DNA of 64,000 nt, from positions 1-64,000 of the forward strand of contig JBMYVY010000001.1 in the NCBI GenBank assembly GCA_049606855.1, in the 5' to 3' direction. A program made the position numbers and the translations under genes. This DNA is from JBELHR01 sp049606855. Lineage in GTDB: Bacteria; Bacteroidota; Bacteroidia; Flavobacteriales; Flavobacteriaceae. Every line of letters starts with the position of its first letter. Positions within the stretch are counted from its first letter, which is position 1. The notes beneath the pieces are model-generated. The model saw only the letters and a program-made list of their open reading frames with translations, was not told the origin of the DNA and did not search any database. This document shows, one piece after another, positions 24,799 through 34,009 of the stretch.

Positions 24799-26064
24799 AT
24801 GCGAGCAGAACTCATAACTATAGGAGATGAAATCCTTATTGGACAAATAGCAGATACCAATTCTCAATGGATGGGGGTCGAGCTGGGAAAAATAGGTGTT
24901 TCCGTAGCTAGAATACATTCTATATCTGATCATAGACAAGAAATTTTGGACAGTTTATCGGAAGTTTATGACCGCGCTGATTTAGTTATAATCACTGGGG
25001 GATTGGGTCCGACTAAGGATGATATTACTAAAAAGACTTTAGCGGATTTTTTTCAGGATGAACTAAAGATGGATCAAGAAATTTTGGATCATGTCAAAGC
25101 CTTTTTTGCAAAGCACAATTATCCTTTTACGCGTTTAAACAATGGTCAAGCCTTGATGCCACAAAAAGCACAAGCTTTGATGAATCATTGGGGAACTGCA
25201 CCGGGAATGTGGTTTGAGCAAGGAGGAAAGGTAGTAGTGTCTTTGCCGGGTGTTCCATATGAGATGAAGCAGTTGATGACCCACGAGGTTTTGCCCCGTA
25301 TTAAGTCTCGTTATAAGCTGCCGATAATTATACATAGAAATATCATGACCTATGGAATGGGAGAAAGTATGCTGGCTGAAGAGATTGAGGCTTGGGAGGA
25401 AGCGCTTCCAGATTATATTTCATTGGCCTATTTACCTTCTTTAGGAAGTTTAAAGTTGAGGTTGACCGCTCGAGGAGAAGATAGAAATCTCTTAGAAGAG
25501 ACTTTAGATCACTTGATAAGTGATTTACACAATTATATCGGTAAGCAGATCGTTGGTTATCAAGAAGAGGAAACCTTAGAGGCTGCTATAGGGGAGTTAT
25601 TAAAAACTAAAGGACAAAATCTAGCGACAGCAGAAAGTTGTACAGGTGGAATGATTGCAGAAATGATTACCGCTGTTCCTGGTGCTTCAGGCTATTTTAA
25701 AGGAGGGCTTATCGCCTACAATAAACACATTAAAATTCACGAATTAGGGGTTGATGAGCGTTTGATTGATAAATATTCCGTGGTAAGTGCCCAAGTTGCT
25801 GAAGCAATGGCCGAAGGAATCCGTAAAAAATTCAATACAGATTACGCTATAGCGACTACCGGAAATGCCGGTCCAACCACTGATGAAACCGATGAGACTT
25901 TGGGAGTGGTTTATATTTCAATAGCCTCTAAATCAGGAGTTTATTCTGAAAAATTTAGTTTTGGTCAGCCAAGAGAACGCGTTATTAAAAGAGCCTCAAA
26001 TAAGGGCTTAGAGCTTCTGAAACAAATAATTATAAAAAACAAGGAAGAATTGTTTGTGAGTTAG
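24799..26064 (+). CDS. cinA: CinA-like protein (nicotinamide-nucleotide amidase / ADP-ribose pyrophosphatase)
   Basis: 421 residues with the normal two domains. Residues 1-170 are a MoeA/MogA-like COG1058 domain (ITIGDEILIGQIADTNSQW, ITGGLGPTKDDITKKTL). Residues 255-415 are the CinA C-terminal amidase (ATAESCTGGMIAEMITAVPGAS with the nucleophile Ser, GGLIAYNKHIK, ATTGNAGP). It deamidates NMN in pyridine nucleotide recycling; in some species it is DNA-damage induced. It follows dinB by 15 bases but has its own promoter box, so damage control here would be by read-through only. Confidence 0.93.
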   Translation: MRAELITIGDEILIGQIADTNSQWMGVELGKIGVSVARIHSISDHRQEILDSLSEVYDRADLVIITGGLGPTKDDITKKTLADFFQDELKMDQEILDHVKAFFAKHNYPFTRLNNGQALMPQKAQALMNHWGTAPGMWFEQGGKVVVSLPGVPYEMKQLMTHEVLPRIKSRYKLPIIIHRNIMTYGMGESMLAEEIEAWEEALPDYISLAYLPSLGSLKLRLTARGEDRNLLEETLDHLISDLHNYIGKQIVGYQEEETLEAAIGELLKTKGQNLATAESCTGGMIAEMITAVPGASGYFKGGLIAYNKHIKIHELGVDERLIDKYSVVSAQVAEAMAEGIRKKFNTDYAIATTGNAGPTTDETDETLGVVYISIASKSGVYSEKFSFGQPRERVIKRASNKGLELLKQIIIKNKEELFVS

Positions 26065-26128
26065 TGTAAAAATTCGTTAATTTGCACCTCGTTTTGAAAT
26101 AACAATATTAAAATAAATACTGGTAGAG

Positions 26129-26368
26129 ATGTCTAGAATTTGTGAACTTACAGGAAAGAAAGCAATGGTGGGGAACAATGTTTCTCATGCCTTGAATAGA
26201 ACAAAGAGAAAATTTAACGCTAACTTGATGACTAAGCGTTTTTATATTCCAGAAGAAGATAAGTGGATTACTCTTAAAGTTTCTGCAGCAGCGTTGAAAA
26301 CAATCAACAAGAAAGGAATTTCTGCTGTGATCAAGGAAGCAAGAGAAAAAGGTTTTTTGAAAAAATAA
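26129..26368 (+). CDS. rpmB: 50S ribosomal protein L28 (bL28)
   Basis: 79 residues. MSRICELTGKKAMVGNNVSHA with a final KKGISAVIKEAREKGFLKK is typical of Bacteroidota bL28. First of a tight ribosomal block with rpmG and the DUF4295 gene, 14 and 7 bases apart. Upstream, near 26078-26085, TTAATTTG is a one-mismatch -7 box. Confidence 0.97.
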   Translation: MSRICELTGKKAMVGNNVSHALNRTKRKFNANLMTKRFYIPEEDKWITLKVSAAALKTINKKGISAVIKEAREKGFLKK

Positions 26369-26382
26369 AAATTTAGCGAGAG

Positions 26383-26565
26383 ATGGCAAAAAAAGGAAAT
26401 AGAGTTCAAGTAATCTTAGAATGTACTGAGCACAAAGCTTCTGGAAAACCAGGAACTTCAAGATATATTACAACAAAGAATAAGAAAAACACTCCTGATA
26501 GAATGGAATTGAAGAAATTCAACCCAATCTTGAAGAAGATGACAGTTCATAAAGAAATTAAATAA
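26383..26565 (+). CDS. rpmG: 50S ribosomal protein L33 (bL33)
   Basis: 60 residues, MAKKGNRVQVILECTEHK then GTSRYITTKNKKNTPDRMEL, a normal bL33. The zinc-binding CxxC pairs of the C+ form are absent (only one Cys), so it is the C-minus form that needs no zinc. Between rpmB and the DUF4295 gene. Confidence 0.97.
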   Translation: MAKKGNRVQVILECTEHKASGKPGTSRYITTKNKKNTPDRMELKKFNPILKKMTVHKEIK

Positions 26566-26572
26566 TTAGGTC

Positions 26573-26722
26573 ATGGCAAAGAAATCCGTAGCAACATTAC
26601 AATCTGGTTCTAAAAGATTATCAAAAGCTATCAAGATGGTTAAATCTCCAAAAACAGGAGCTTACACTTTCGTTGAAGCGATCATGGACCCCTCTTTAGT
26701 AAAAGACTATTTTAAGAAATAA
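26573..26722 (+). CDS. DUF4295 small basic ribosome-associated protein
   Basis: 49 residues (MAKKSVATLQSGSKRLSKAI, then KMVKSPKTGAYTFVEAIMDP, then SLVKDYFKK), very basic at the N-terminus. It starts 7 bases after rpmG and ends before a strong terminator, as in Bacteroidota generally. I recall that this family was identified as a Bacteroidota-specific large-subunit protein (bL38) in a Flavobacterium ribosome structure, but I cannot confirm that here. The position in the operon itself argues for a ribosomal role. Confidence 0.9.
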   Translation: MAKKSVATLQSGSKRLSKAIKMVKSPKTGAYTFVEAIMDPSLVKDYFKK

Positions 26723-26747
26723 GTAATTACTTAAGACTATAATATAG

Positions 26748-26780
26748 AGCTACTTTCTAATGAGAAAGTAGCTTTTTTTT
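26748..26780 (+). terminator. Terminator of the rpmB-rpmG-DUF4295 operon
   Basis: Eleven-pair perfect stem AGCTACTTTCT/AGAAAGTAGCT (26748-26758 with 26763-26773), 4-base loop, followed by T8 including the last stem base. Confidence 0.9.
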
Positions 26781-26783
26781 GTT

Positions 26784-26791
26784 TAATTTTG
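26784..26791 (+). promoter_or_regulatory. -7 box TAATTTTG of ftsY
   Basis: Perfect TAnnTTTG match directly after the ribosomal operon terminator, 22 bases before the ftsY ATG. Confidence 0.5.
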
Positions 26792-26813
26792 TTTCACTTT
26801 AAAAATCACCACT

Positions 26814-27770
26814 ATGGGACTGTTTAATAAAATATTTTCTTCAGATAAAAAAGAGACATTAGACAAAGGATTGGAGAAATCCAATGCGTCATTTTTAAAC
26901 AAATTGTCTAAAGCTGTTGCTGGAAAATCTAAAGTTGATGACGATGTTTTAGATGATTTGGAAGAAGTTTTAATTACTTCTGATGTGGGAGTGGAGACTA
27001 CCCTAAAAATTATTGATCGAATTGAAGCCCGCGTTTCAAGAGATAAGTATTTAGGTGCCTCTGAACTCAATGAAATATTGAGGGAAGAGATAGCGGGTCT
27101 TCTCGCTGAGACGAATGTGGAGGATGCAATTGACTTTGAAATCCCTAAGGACAAAAAGCCTTATGTGATTATGGTGGTAGGAGTCAATGGTGTAGGTAAA
27201 ACGACTACCATTGGTAAACTCGCATCTCAATTCAAAGCAAAAGGTTTAAAAGTAGTTCTTGGTGCTGGTGATACCTTTAGAGCAGCCGCAATAGATCAGT
27301 TAGAAGTATGGGCAAAACGAGTAGATGCGCCTATAATCAAACAAGAGATGGGATCAGATCCTGCTTCTGTTGCCTATGATACGCTTCAATCTGCTGTAGC
27401 AAATGATGCAGATGTCGTCATCATAGATACCGCTGGTCGTTTACACAACAAAGTGAATTTAATGAATGAACTCTCAAAAATTAAGAGGGTGATGCAAAAA
27501 GTGGTTGCAGATGCACCCCATGATGTAATGTTAGTTTTGGATGGTTCAACAGGTCAAAATGCTTTTGAGCAAGCAAAACAATTTACCAAAGCAACTGAAG
27601 TAACTTCATTAGCAGTGACTAAATTAGACGGTACCGCTAAAGGAGGCGTAGTGATTGGAATATCTGATCAATTTCAAATCCCTGTAAGATATATAGGTGT
27701 TGGTGAGGGAGTAGATGATTTACAGGTCTTTAATAAAATTGAGTTCGTAGACTCTTTTTTTAAAAAATAA
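26814..27770 (+). CDS. ftsY: Signal recognition particle receptor FtsY
   Basis: 318 residues: short N-terminal region, helical N domain (LITSDVGVETTLKIIDRIE) and GTPase NG domain with G1 VGVNGVGKTTTIGKLA, DTFRAAAIDQL, G3 DTAGRLHN, G4 TKLDGTAKGG and the closing GVGEGVDDLQVF. The long acidic A domain of the E. coli protein is missing, as is usual in Bacteroidota. It docks SRP-ribosome complexes at the inner membrane. rimO follows after three bases. Confidence 0.97.
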   Translation: MGLFNKIFSSDKKETLDKGLEKSNASFLNKLSKAVAGKSKVDDDVLDDLEEVLITSDVGVETTLKIIDRIEARVSRDKYLGASELNEILREEIAGLLAETNVEDAIDFEIPKDKKPYVIMVVGVNGVGKTTTIGKLASQFKAKGLKVVLGAGDTFRAAAIDQLEVWAKRVDAPIIKQEMGSDPASVAYDTLQSAVANDADVVIIDTAGRLHNKVNLMNELSKIKRVMQKVVADAPHDVMLVLDGSTGQNAFEQAKQFTKATEVTSLAVTKLDGTAKGGVVIGISDQFQIPVRYIGVGEGVDDLQVFNKIEFVDSFFKK

Positions 27771-27773
27771 TTA

Positions 27774-29084
27774 ATGAGAACACGTTCAACAAAACAAAAT
27801 AAAATTAATGTGGTAACCTTAGGTTGCTCAAAAAATATCTATGATTCAGAGGTATTGATGGGACAATTAAAGGCCAACAACAAAGAAGTAGTGCACGAAG
27901 ACGAGCAGGACGATGGAAATATTGTTGTGATCAATACCTGTGGGTTTATTGGCAAAGCCAAGGAAGAATCTGTGAATACTATTTTGCACTATGTCAATAA
28001 GAAAGAGGAGGGACTTGTAGATAAAGTATTTGTCTCAGGATGCCTTTCTGAACGTTACAAGCCAGATTTAGAAAGGGAAATTCCAGATGTAGATCAATAT
28101 TTTGGAACCCACGATTTACCTGTGCTTTTAAAGGCTTTGGAAGCTGATTATAAACATGAATTAGTAGGGGAGCGTCTGACTACAACACCGAAGCACTACG
28201 CTTATATGAAAATTGCAGAAGGTTGTGATAGACCTTGTTCATTTTGCGCAATCCCACTAATGAGAGGAGGCCATAAATCGACTCCAATTGAAGACCTCGT
28301 TATTGAAGCTGAAAAATTAGCAGCGAAGGGAATCAAGGAATTGATTTTGATTGCACAAGATTTGACCTATTATGGACTGGATCTTTACAAAAAAAGAGCT
28401 CTAGCGGATCTATTAAAAGAATTGGTTAAGGTAGAAGGAATAGAGTGGATCCGTTTACACTATGCTTTTCCAACTGGATTTCCGGTGGATGTTCTCGAGG
28501 TGATGAGAAATGAAGAGAAGGTTTGTAATTATCTCGATATTCCTTTACAACATATTAATGATGAGGTGTTGAAATCTATGCGTCGTGGAACCAGTCATAA
28601 AAAGACTACAGACCTGATTCATAAATTCCGTAAAGAAGTACCGAATATGGCCATAAGAACGACCTTAATATGTGGTTATCCAGGTGAAACTGAAGAACAA
28701 TTTCAAGAAATGAAACAATGGGTTCAAGAGATGAGATTTGATCGCTTAGGGGCCTTTGCTTACTCGCATGAAGAAAACACTCATGCCTATAAATTAGTGG
28801 ATGACGTTCCAGAAGATGTAAAAGAGGCGCGAGTTGCTGAAATTATGGATGTTCAGGGACAAATTTCCTTTGAATTAAATCAGGAACGCGTTGGCAAAAC
28901 CTTTAAAGTGTTGTTTGACCGTAAAGACGGGAACTACTTTGTGGGTAGAACAGAATTTGATTCTCCAGATGTAGATAATGAAGTTTTGGTTGATGCAAGA
29001 GAACATTATATTAGAGTCGGTGAATTTGCTCAAATCAAAATTACCGAAGCTGGAGACTACGATTTGTACGGAGAACCGGTTTAG
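27774..29084 (+). CDS. rimO: Ribosomal protein S12 methylthiotransferase
   Basis: 436 residues. UPF0004 domain with cysteines in LGCSKNIYDSEV, NTCGFIGKAKEES and SGCLSERY (second cluster), radical SAM core with CDRPCSFCAIPLMRGGHKS (first 4Fe-4S cluster) and a C-terminal TRAM domain ending EAGDYDLYGEPV. The GHKS and IPLQHINDEVLKSMRRG signatures favour RimO over MiaB. It methylthiolates Asp88 of S12. Co-transcribed with ftsY, the normal Bacteroidota order. Confidence 0.96.
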   Translation: MRTRSTKQNKINVVTLGCSKNIYDSEVLMGQLKANNKEVVHEDEQDDGNIVVINTCGFIGKAKEESVNTILHYVNKKEEGLVDKVFVSGCLSERYKPDLEREIPDVDQYFGTHDLPVLLKALEADYKHELVGERLTTTPKHYAYMKIAEGCDRPCSFCAIPLMRGGHKSTPIEDLVIEAEKLAAKGIKELILIAQDLTYYGLDLYKKRALADLLKELVKVEGIEWIRLHYAFPTGFPVDVLEVMRNEEKVCNYLDIPLQHINDEVLKSMRRGTSHKKTTDLIHKFRKEVPNMAIRTTLICGYPGETEEQFQEMKQWVQEMRFDRLGAFAYSHEENTHAYKLVDDVPEDVKEARVAEIMDVQGQISFELNQERVGKTFKVLFDRKDGNYFVGRTEFDSPDVDNEVLVDAREHYIRVGEFAQIKITEAGDYDLYGEPV

Positions 29085-29095
29085 AAATTATAAAA

Positions 29096-29127
29096 CAAAA
29101 AAAAGCCCCAATTAAGGGGCTTTTTTT
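29096..29127. terminator. Bidirectional terminator between rimO and the M14 peptidase gene
   Basis: AAAAGCCCC/GGGGCTTTT stem with a six-base loop, flanked by runs of A and T so that it serves both convergent genes. Confidence 0.88.
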
Positions 29128-29131
29128 GTGC

Positions 29132-31612
29132 TTAAAGTCTTACTTTATCAGAGTTACACATGAATACCGCATTTGCCATAAAGAGTTTTCCATTTTCCCA
29201 GAAGGATCTAAATAGCGGATTGTCAACCATATAAATGATCGAACCACGACCAAATGATTCTTCACCAAATAAAAGTGAGTTAGGTACTTGTTCTGCTGCT
29301 TTAAATCCTGCAAAACCTGATACAGATTCAGCTCCACTTGGGAAATAACCGGCATTAATTCCACCATTGGTCAATAATTCATATGAGCTTCCACTTAATT
29401 TTAGTGAAAAATAGGCGTCCCCATAACCAAATGCAAGTGGATGTGTAGGGTCTAAATTTGCTTTAAATACGGCACCAGTTATAAGATTTGAAATGCTTTC
29501 TCTTTCCTGAGTTGTAAAGGGTTTCAAATTTGGTCCATCACTATAATCCAACGATTTTCTCTTTAGTGAGAAACCGGTTTTTTCATTGAAGCTATTCAAA
29601 GCATTTCCAATTGCAATTACCGTTCCTCCGCCACGAGCGAATTCTTTTACTTGATCCATACCACTTGTACCATAGTACCCATTTGGCATGATCAGTACAT
29701 CGTATTTTGACAAGTCCACAGAGCTTACATAATCCGTGTCTATAATAGTAATTGGATATTTTAATTGAGTTTCAAAGAAATGCCAGATTTCACCGAAACT
29801 ATAAGAAGAAGTGCCTTCTCCTGATAAAAGGGCAATACGTTGCTTATTGAGTCGCTTTACATTATAAGCACCAAAATCTACTCCTTTATCTGAAAAACCA
29901 GTTGAAACTGCTTCCAAACTTCTTCCATTACTTTTTGCGATTCCCTTGAGTTTAGCATCGAAATCATCAAAAGAAAGATTATCTCTTTTTAAGATTATCA
30001 ACGTCCCTGGAGCATAAGTTTTACTATTTTGTTGGAAAGAACGCTCAGTAAATCTTACGACCATACCCTCATTCATCATCTGAGATAAGAACGTAGCATC
30101 TTTTAGATTATTCCACTTGGCTACGTAGCCATAAGTAGATGAAGCGTCTGCTGTTTCAGTAGAATTGGGTTTTGCTGATTGTGTTTGAACAGGCATTGAG
30201 GTTGCCGCTGCATCAATTCCATAAGCATAAGGAAGCGCCCATGCTGTAATGTCGTAGGTCAAAGAATCACTTAGAGTAGCCTGTGGTTCAAATAGTACCT
30301 TAACCATTTTACCTTTTGGTTGATTTATTGATACTACCAAATCATTTTTAGCCACCGCAATTCTTCCTTCTTTTGATTGGGTATAATTATATCCTTTAAC
30401 TGCTCCACCTTTTGCATAAGCATATTTAATCTCATGCTTGTCTAATAAATCCGTTAGTTTATCAATCTTATCTTGATCCTTTGAGCTCAAAACAAAGTTT
30501 TTGTACGTTCCATTTGTTGTTGCAAAAAACTTTTCAAATTCACTTACCAATTTAGAAGCGTTAGTTGAGGCCATTTCTACAGTACTCAGACCAGTTGTGG
30601 TGTGATGATCAACTCTATCAATTAGCGTTAGGGTTTCACCTTCAGAATTAATTACTCCCAAACCACCTCTGGAGTGACCGCCTTGTTCATAAGTCATCCC
30701 AATAGCTCCCATATAAGTTGGATAGGTATCTCCATAGGATGGGTAGAATAAATCAAAACGCTCACGAGTGAAGTACAACCAACCCTCTTGATCAAAATAT
30801 TTTGCATGATTTCTACCGATTGCAGTTTGAAAATCTCTTTGCCAATCTGTAATTACCTCGTGAAAAGGTTCCGCAGCTGGGGCAAAGTAATAAGGCTCGT
30901 TGATTCCTTGTTCATGAAAGTCCACATGTACTTGTGGCATCCATTTGTTGTATACAGCTATCCTTTGTTGTGACTCTACTTGACTCAACCATGCCCAATC
31001 TCTATTTAAATCAAATAAATAGTGATTTGGACGGCCTCCTGGCCATCCTTCATGGTGTTCTTTTGAATCAAGGTGGGCATTGTATGGGGTAGATTTCACC
31101 TCATTATACCAATTGATATAGCGATCTCTACCGTCAGGATTTACACAGGGGTCCATAATTACTACCGTGTTCTCCAACCAATCCTGTTTTTCAGTGATTA
31201 ATTGATGCACCGTCTTCATGGCTGCTTCTGAAGATGAAGCTTCGTTACCGTGAACATTATAACTTAGCCAAACTACAGTAATCCCTAGGTTTTTCGCCGC
31301 CTGATCCACTAGCCCCGCATGAGCCAGGTTATTCATTCTAATCGACTCTAATTCTTTTAAGTTTTTCTCGCTACTGACATAAGCCAAATATAAAGGTCGT
31401 CGTTCGTTTGTTTCACCGTATTGACTCAGTTCAACATTAGGAGATTGTTCAGCGACCAATTTGAAATAATCGACTACTTGGTGATGACGTGAAAATTGAG
31501 TTCCGATTTCGTAACCTAAAAATTCTTTAGGAGAACTGAGTTCTTGAGCAGTTAAACTCGTGTTCCAAAACATTAAAAAAGCAAAGAATACTATTCCTTT
31601 AAAGAGTTTCAT
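29132..31612 (-). CDS. Secreted M14 family zinc carboxypeptidase-like metallopeptidase
   Basis: 826 residues from the ATG at 31612, which begins the signal peptide MKLFKGIVFFAFLMFWNTSLTAQ; the ATG at 31666 would hide it. The M14 zinc site is present: H121-G-N-E124 and a later HVDFHEQG; substrate-binding NPDGRDRY and FDLNRDWAWLSQVES are also seen. After about residue 350 a long second part ends in a class I glutamine amidotransferase-like segment (LLSGEGTSSYSFGEIW, YDVLIMPNGYYG, GGTVIAIGNALN). The same arrangement occurs in other large Bacteroidota M14 proteins. Probably peptide scavenging in the periplasm or outside. Confidence 0.88.
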   Translation of the reverse strand: MKLFKGIVFFAFLMFWNTSLTAQELSSPKEFLGYEIGTQFSRHHQVVDYFKLVAEQSPNVELSQYGETNERRPLYLAYVSSEKNLKELESIRMNNLAHAGLVDQAAKNLGITVVWLSYNVHGNEASSSEAAMKTVHQLITEKQDWLENTVVIMDPCVNPDGRDRYINWYNEVKSTPYNAHLDSKEHHEGWPGGRPNHYLFDLNRDWAWLSQVESQQRIAVYNKWMPQVHVDFHEQGINEPYYFAPAAEPFHEVITDWQRDFQTAIGRNHAKYFDQEGWLYFTRERFDLFYPSYGDTYPTYMGAIGMTYEQGGHSRGGLGVINSEGETLTLIDRVDHHTTTGLSTVEMASTNASKLVSEFEKFFATTNGTYKNFVLSSKDQDKIDKLTDLLDKHEIKYAYAKGGAVKGYNYTQSKEGRIAVAKNDLVVSINQPKGKMVKVLFEPQATLSDSLTYDITAWALPYAYGIDAAATSMPVQTQSAKPNSTETADASSTYGYVAKWNNLKDATFLSQMMNEGMVVRFTERSFQQNSKTYAPGTLIILKRDNLSFDDFDAKLKGIAKSNGRSLEAVSTGFSDKGVDFGAYNVKRLNKQRIALLSGEGTSSYSFGEIWHFFETQLKYPITIIDTDYVSSVDLSKYDVLIMPNGYYGTSGMDQVKEFARGGGTVIAIGNALNSFNEKTGFSLKRKSLDYSDGPNLKPFTTQERESISNLITGAVFKANLDPTHPLAFGYGDAYFSLKLSGSSYELLTNGGINAGYFPSGAESVSGFAGFKAAEQVPNSLLFGEESFGRGSIIYMVDNPLFRSFWENGKLFMANAVFMCNSDKVRL

Positions 31613-31715
31613 GAATGTGATTTTTAATTGAAGATTAAAGAAACAAATTTTATTCGAATCTTGCATATGAGCCTGAGATAAAAATTGAAATTACTATCTT
31701 TATAAACCTAAAACC

Positions 31716-33329
31716 TTGAATGTATTGAACCACAGAGCCCTTAAAGTTTCCATAAACGAAACAGATTATTTTTCTTCTCTTATGATTGATTATAAGAACC
31801 AAGAAAATAAATTAGACTCCTTTTATAATAGATATCCATTACTGGATAATTTTCAGGAACAAATTCAAGAAAAACAAAGCAATTATTCAAAGGAATCTCG
31901 AACCGTTCTAGTTCAGGCACTTCGAAGACAATATGAGAATGAGGTTTTGACTGAAGAAGTAGATCAAAATTTAGCACTTTTAGCTCAAGAAAATGCCTTT
32001 ACTATAACCACTGGGCATCAACTAAATATTTTTACTGGTCCATTATATTTTTGGTACAAAATTATAAACGTTATAAAACTTTGTGATGAGTTAAAGCTCA
32101 AGTACCCAAAAAATGAGTTTATTCCGATTTATTGGATGGCCTCAGAGGATCATGATTTTGATGAAATTCACTACTTCAATTTTAGGGGAAGAAAATTATC
32201 TTGGAATCACAATCAAGGTCCGGCAGTCGGGCATTTGGATTTAAATGGATTCGAGGAGCTATATAGAGAGTTCGATGATTTACTTGGAAATGGTCAAAAT
32301 GCGGATGAATTACGCAGATTGTTTAAGGAAAGTTATTTTGAAAAGGATAATTTGAGTGCAGCAACACATCATTTAGTTCATGAATTATTTAAGGACAAAG
32401 GGCTGCTCATTCTAGATGGAGACGATCGTGAATTAAAGCGACTTTTTTCACCAGTGATGAAAGATGATTTGCTTAATCACAATGCTTATCAACAAGTGAA
32501 TACTACAATTGATGCATTGAAACAAGAATATAAAATACAGGTAAATCCTCGAGAGATCAACCTTTTCTATTTACAGCATAAGAATCGATCTCGAATCGTA
32601 AGGAGTGATTCAGGTTTTGAGCTTGCAGATTCAAGTAAATTCTTTACTCAAGAGGAATTACTAATGGAATTAGAATCCAATCCTGAGCGATTTAGTCCTA
32701 ATGTAGTATTAAGGCCTCTTTATCAAGAATCAATACTTCCGAATTTGGCTTATATTGGGGGGGGCGGTGAAATTGCCTATTGGTTTGAATTAAAAGGCAT
32801 GTTCGATCAATATAAGGTGAGTTTTCCCATGTTGATTTTGAGGAATTCTCTATTAATTCTCAATGAAAAGCAAATTAAAAAGGCTGAGAAATTGGATTTA
32901 GATCCAAAGTGTTTGTTGAGGAAAAAAGAAAATTTGATTGATATAATGCTCCCGAAGTACAGCAGTTTAAATTGGGATTTTTCTGAAAAAATCAAGTTTC
33001 TAGAACATCAATTTCAAGAGCTTTTTGAAATCGCCAATCAGACCGATAAATCGTTTCATGGGGCTGTAGCAGCTCAAGAGAAAAAGCAGATCAATGGATT
33101 AAAGCATCTGGAAAAGCGATTAAAAGTTGCTGAAAAACGAAGGCTTTATGATAAAATTACTCGCTTGGAATCTTTACATGAACAAGTCGCGCCTAATGAC
33201 TCCTTGGAGGAAAGACAACGGAATTTTTCAATCTATTACGAGCAATATGGTTCGTTGTTATATGATGCCATATATGAGCATATGGATCCGCTTGCCATGG
33301 AGTTGACCATCTTGATTTTTGATTATTAA
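31716..33329 (+). CDS. bshC: Bacillithiol synthase (cysteine-adding enzyme)
   Basis: 537 residues, the usual BshC length. Signatures include TTGHQLNIFTGPLYFWYKI, YWMASEDHDFDEI, RPLYQESILPNLAYIGGGGE and AYWFELKGMF in the nucleotide-binding fold, then a coiled coil near 430-490 (KKQINGLKHLEKRLKVAEKR). It joins cysteine to glucosaminyl malate to give bacillithiol. A -7 box TATCTTTA lies at 31695-31702. Its stop and that of the convergent lipoprotein gene share TTAA. Confidence 0.95.
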   Translation: MNVLNHRALKVSINETDYFSSLMIDYKNQENKLDSFYNRYPLLDNFQEQIQEKQSNYSKESRTVLVQALRRQYENEVLTEEVDQNLALLAQENAFTITTGHQLNIFTGPLYFWYKIINVIKLCDELKLKYPKNEFIPIYWMASEDHDFDEIHYFNFRGRKLSWNHNQGPAVGHLDLNGFEELYREFDDLLGNGQNADELRRLFKESYFEKDNLSAATHHLVHELFKDKGLLILDGDDRELKRLFSPVMKDDLLNHNAYQQVNTTIDALKQEYKIQVNPREINLFYLQHKNRSRIVRSDSGFELADSSKFFTQEELLMELESNPERFSPNVVLRPLYQESILPNLAYIGGGGEIAYWFELKGMFDQYKVSFPMLILRNSLLILNEKQIKKAEKLDLDPKCLLRKKENLIDIMLPKYSSLNWDFSEKIKFLEHQFQELFEIANQTDKSFHGAVAAQEKKQINGLKHLEKRLKVAEKRRLYDKITRLESLHEQVAPNDSLEERQRNFSIYYEQYGSLLYDAIYEHMDPLAMELTILIFDY

Positions 33330-33979
33330 TCGAATTTCTCAATTTTAATAAGACTCCATAAACCTTTGTCAGCCTGAAAGTAATAATTGATTGCATTGGA
33401 TTTTTCTGCAATTGGATACCAATGAACTAAACGCTCATTATTAGGCTGTAGAACGGCATTGAAATTGTCATAAATTTGAGTGCGTTCTTTTGCGATTTCT
33501 AAATAGAACTTTTGATATTCCCAATCACTTGATTTAAGGATTAAGGTGTCCAAACTCAACACACTATCTTTTTCCTCATAAACATAAGTTAAGGGGAATT
33601 GAATTCTGCTTTTTTGAAAACTGCTATCCTGCATAAATCGATCGAAAAATAATTGGAAATCTTCATTATTTGAGGCCTTGGCGTTGTTATTCAATGCTGC
33701 GTTATTCAGCCGCATCAATAAACGTACCTCTTCTTGTAGTTTGCTTATTTCTTTACTCGATTGCTCCAGGGATTTGTTGTTATATTTAAATACTGCAACT
33801 TGAGCTCGCACGGAATCCACTAACATCATTTGCCTCATTAAGGCAAGGTTTTGTTCCAGTAATTCAATGTTTTTTTCGCGCAACTGTTGAATTTCAGATT
33901 CTTGTTTTAGCAAAGCTTCCTCGGAATTAGAACAAGAGACAAAAACCAAAAAGATTAATAAGATTTTGAAGTTGCGCAT
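33326..33979 (-). CDS. Coiled-coil lipoprotein, function unknown
   Basis: 217 residues from the ATG at 33979 (MRNFKILLIFLVFVSC); six further upstream residues to 33997 are possible but weaken the signal peptide. Lipobox FVSC with Cys16, then a coiled coil over about residues 20-100 (EIQQLREKNIELLEQNLALM, LEQSSKEISKLQEEVRLLMR) and a globular C-terminal half with many aromatic residues. No family recognised. Thirteen bases before the CLC antiporter stop on the same strand, so the two may be co-transcribed. Confidence 0.7.
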   Translation of the reverse strand: MRNFKILLIFLVFVSCSNSEEALLKQESEIQQLREKNIELLEQNLALMRQMMLVDSVRAQVAVFKYNNKSLEQSSKEISKLQEEVRLLMRLNNAALNNNAKASNNEDFQLFFDRFMQDSSFQKSRIQFPLTYVYEEKDSVLSLDTLILKSSDWEYQKFYLEIAKERTQIYDNFNAVLQPNNERLVHWYPIAEKSNAINYYFQADKGLWSLIKIEKFD

Positions 33980-34009
33980 ATGATTTTTTCTGGGCAATAT
34001 AAGAACAAA

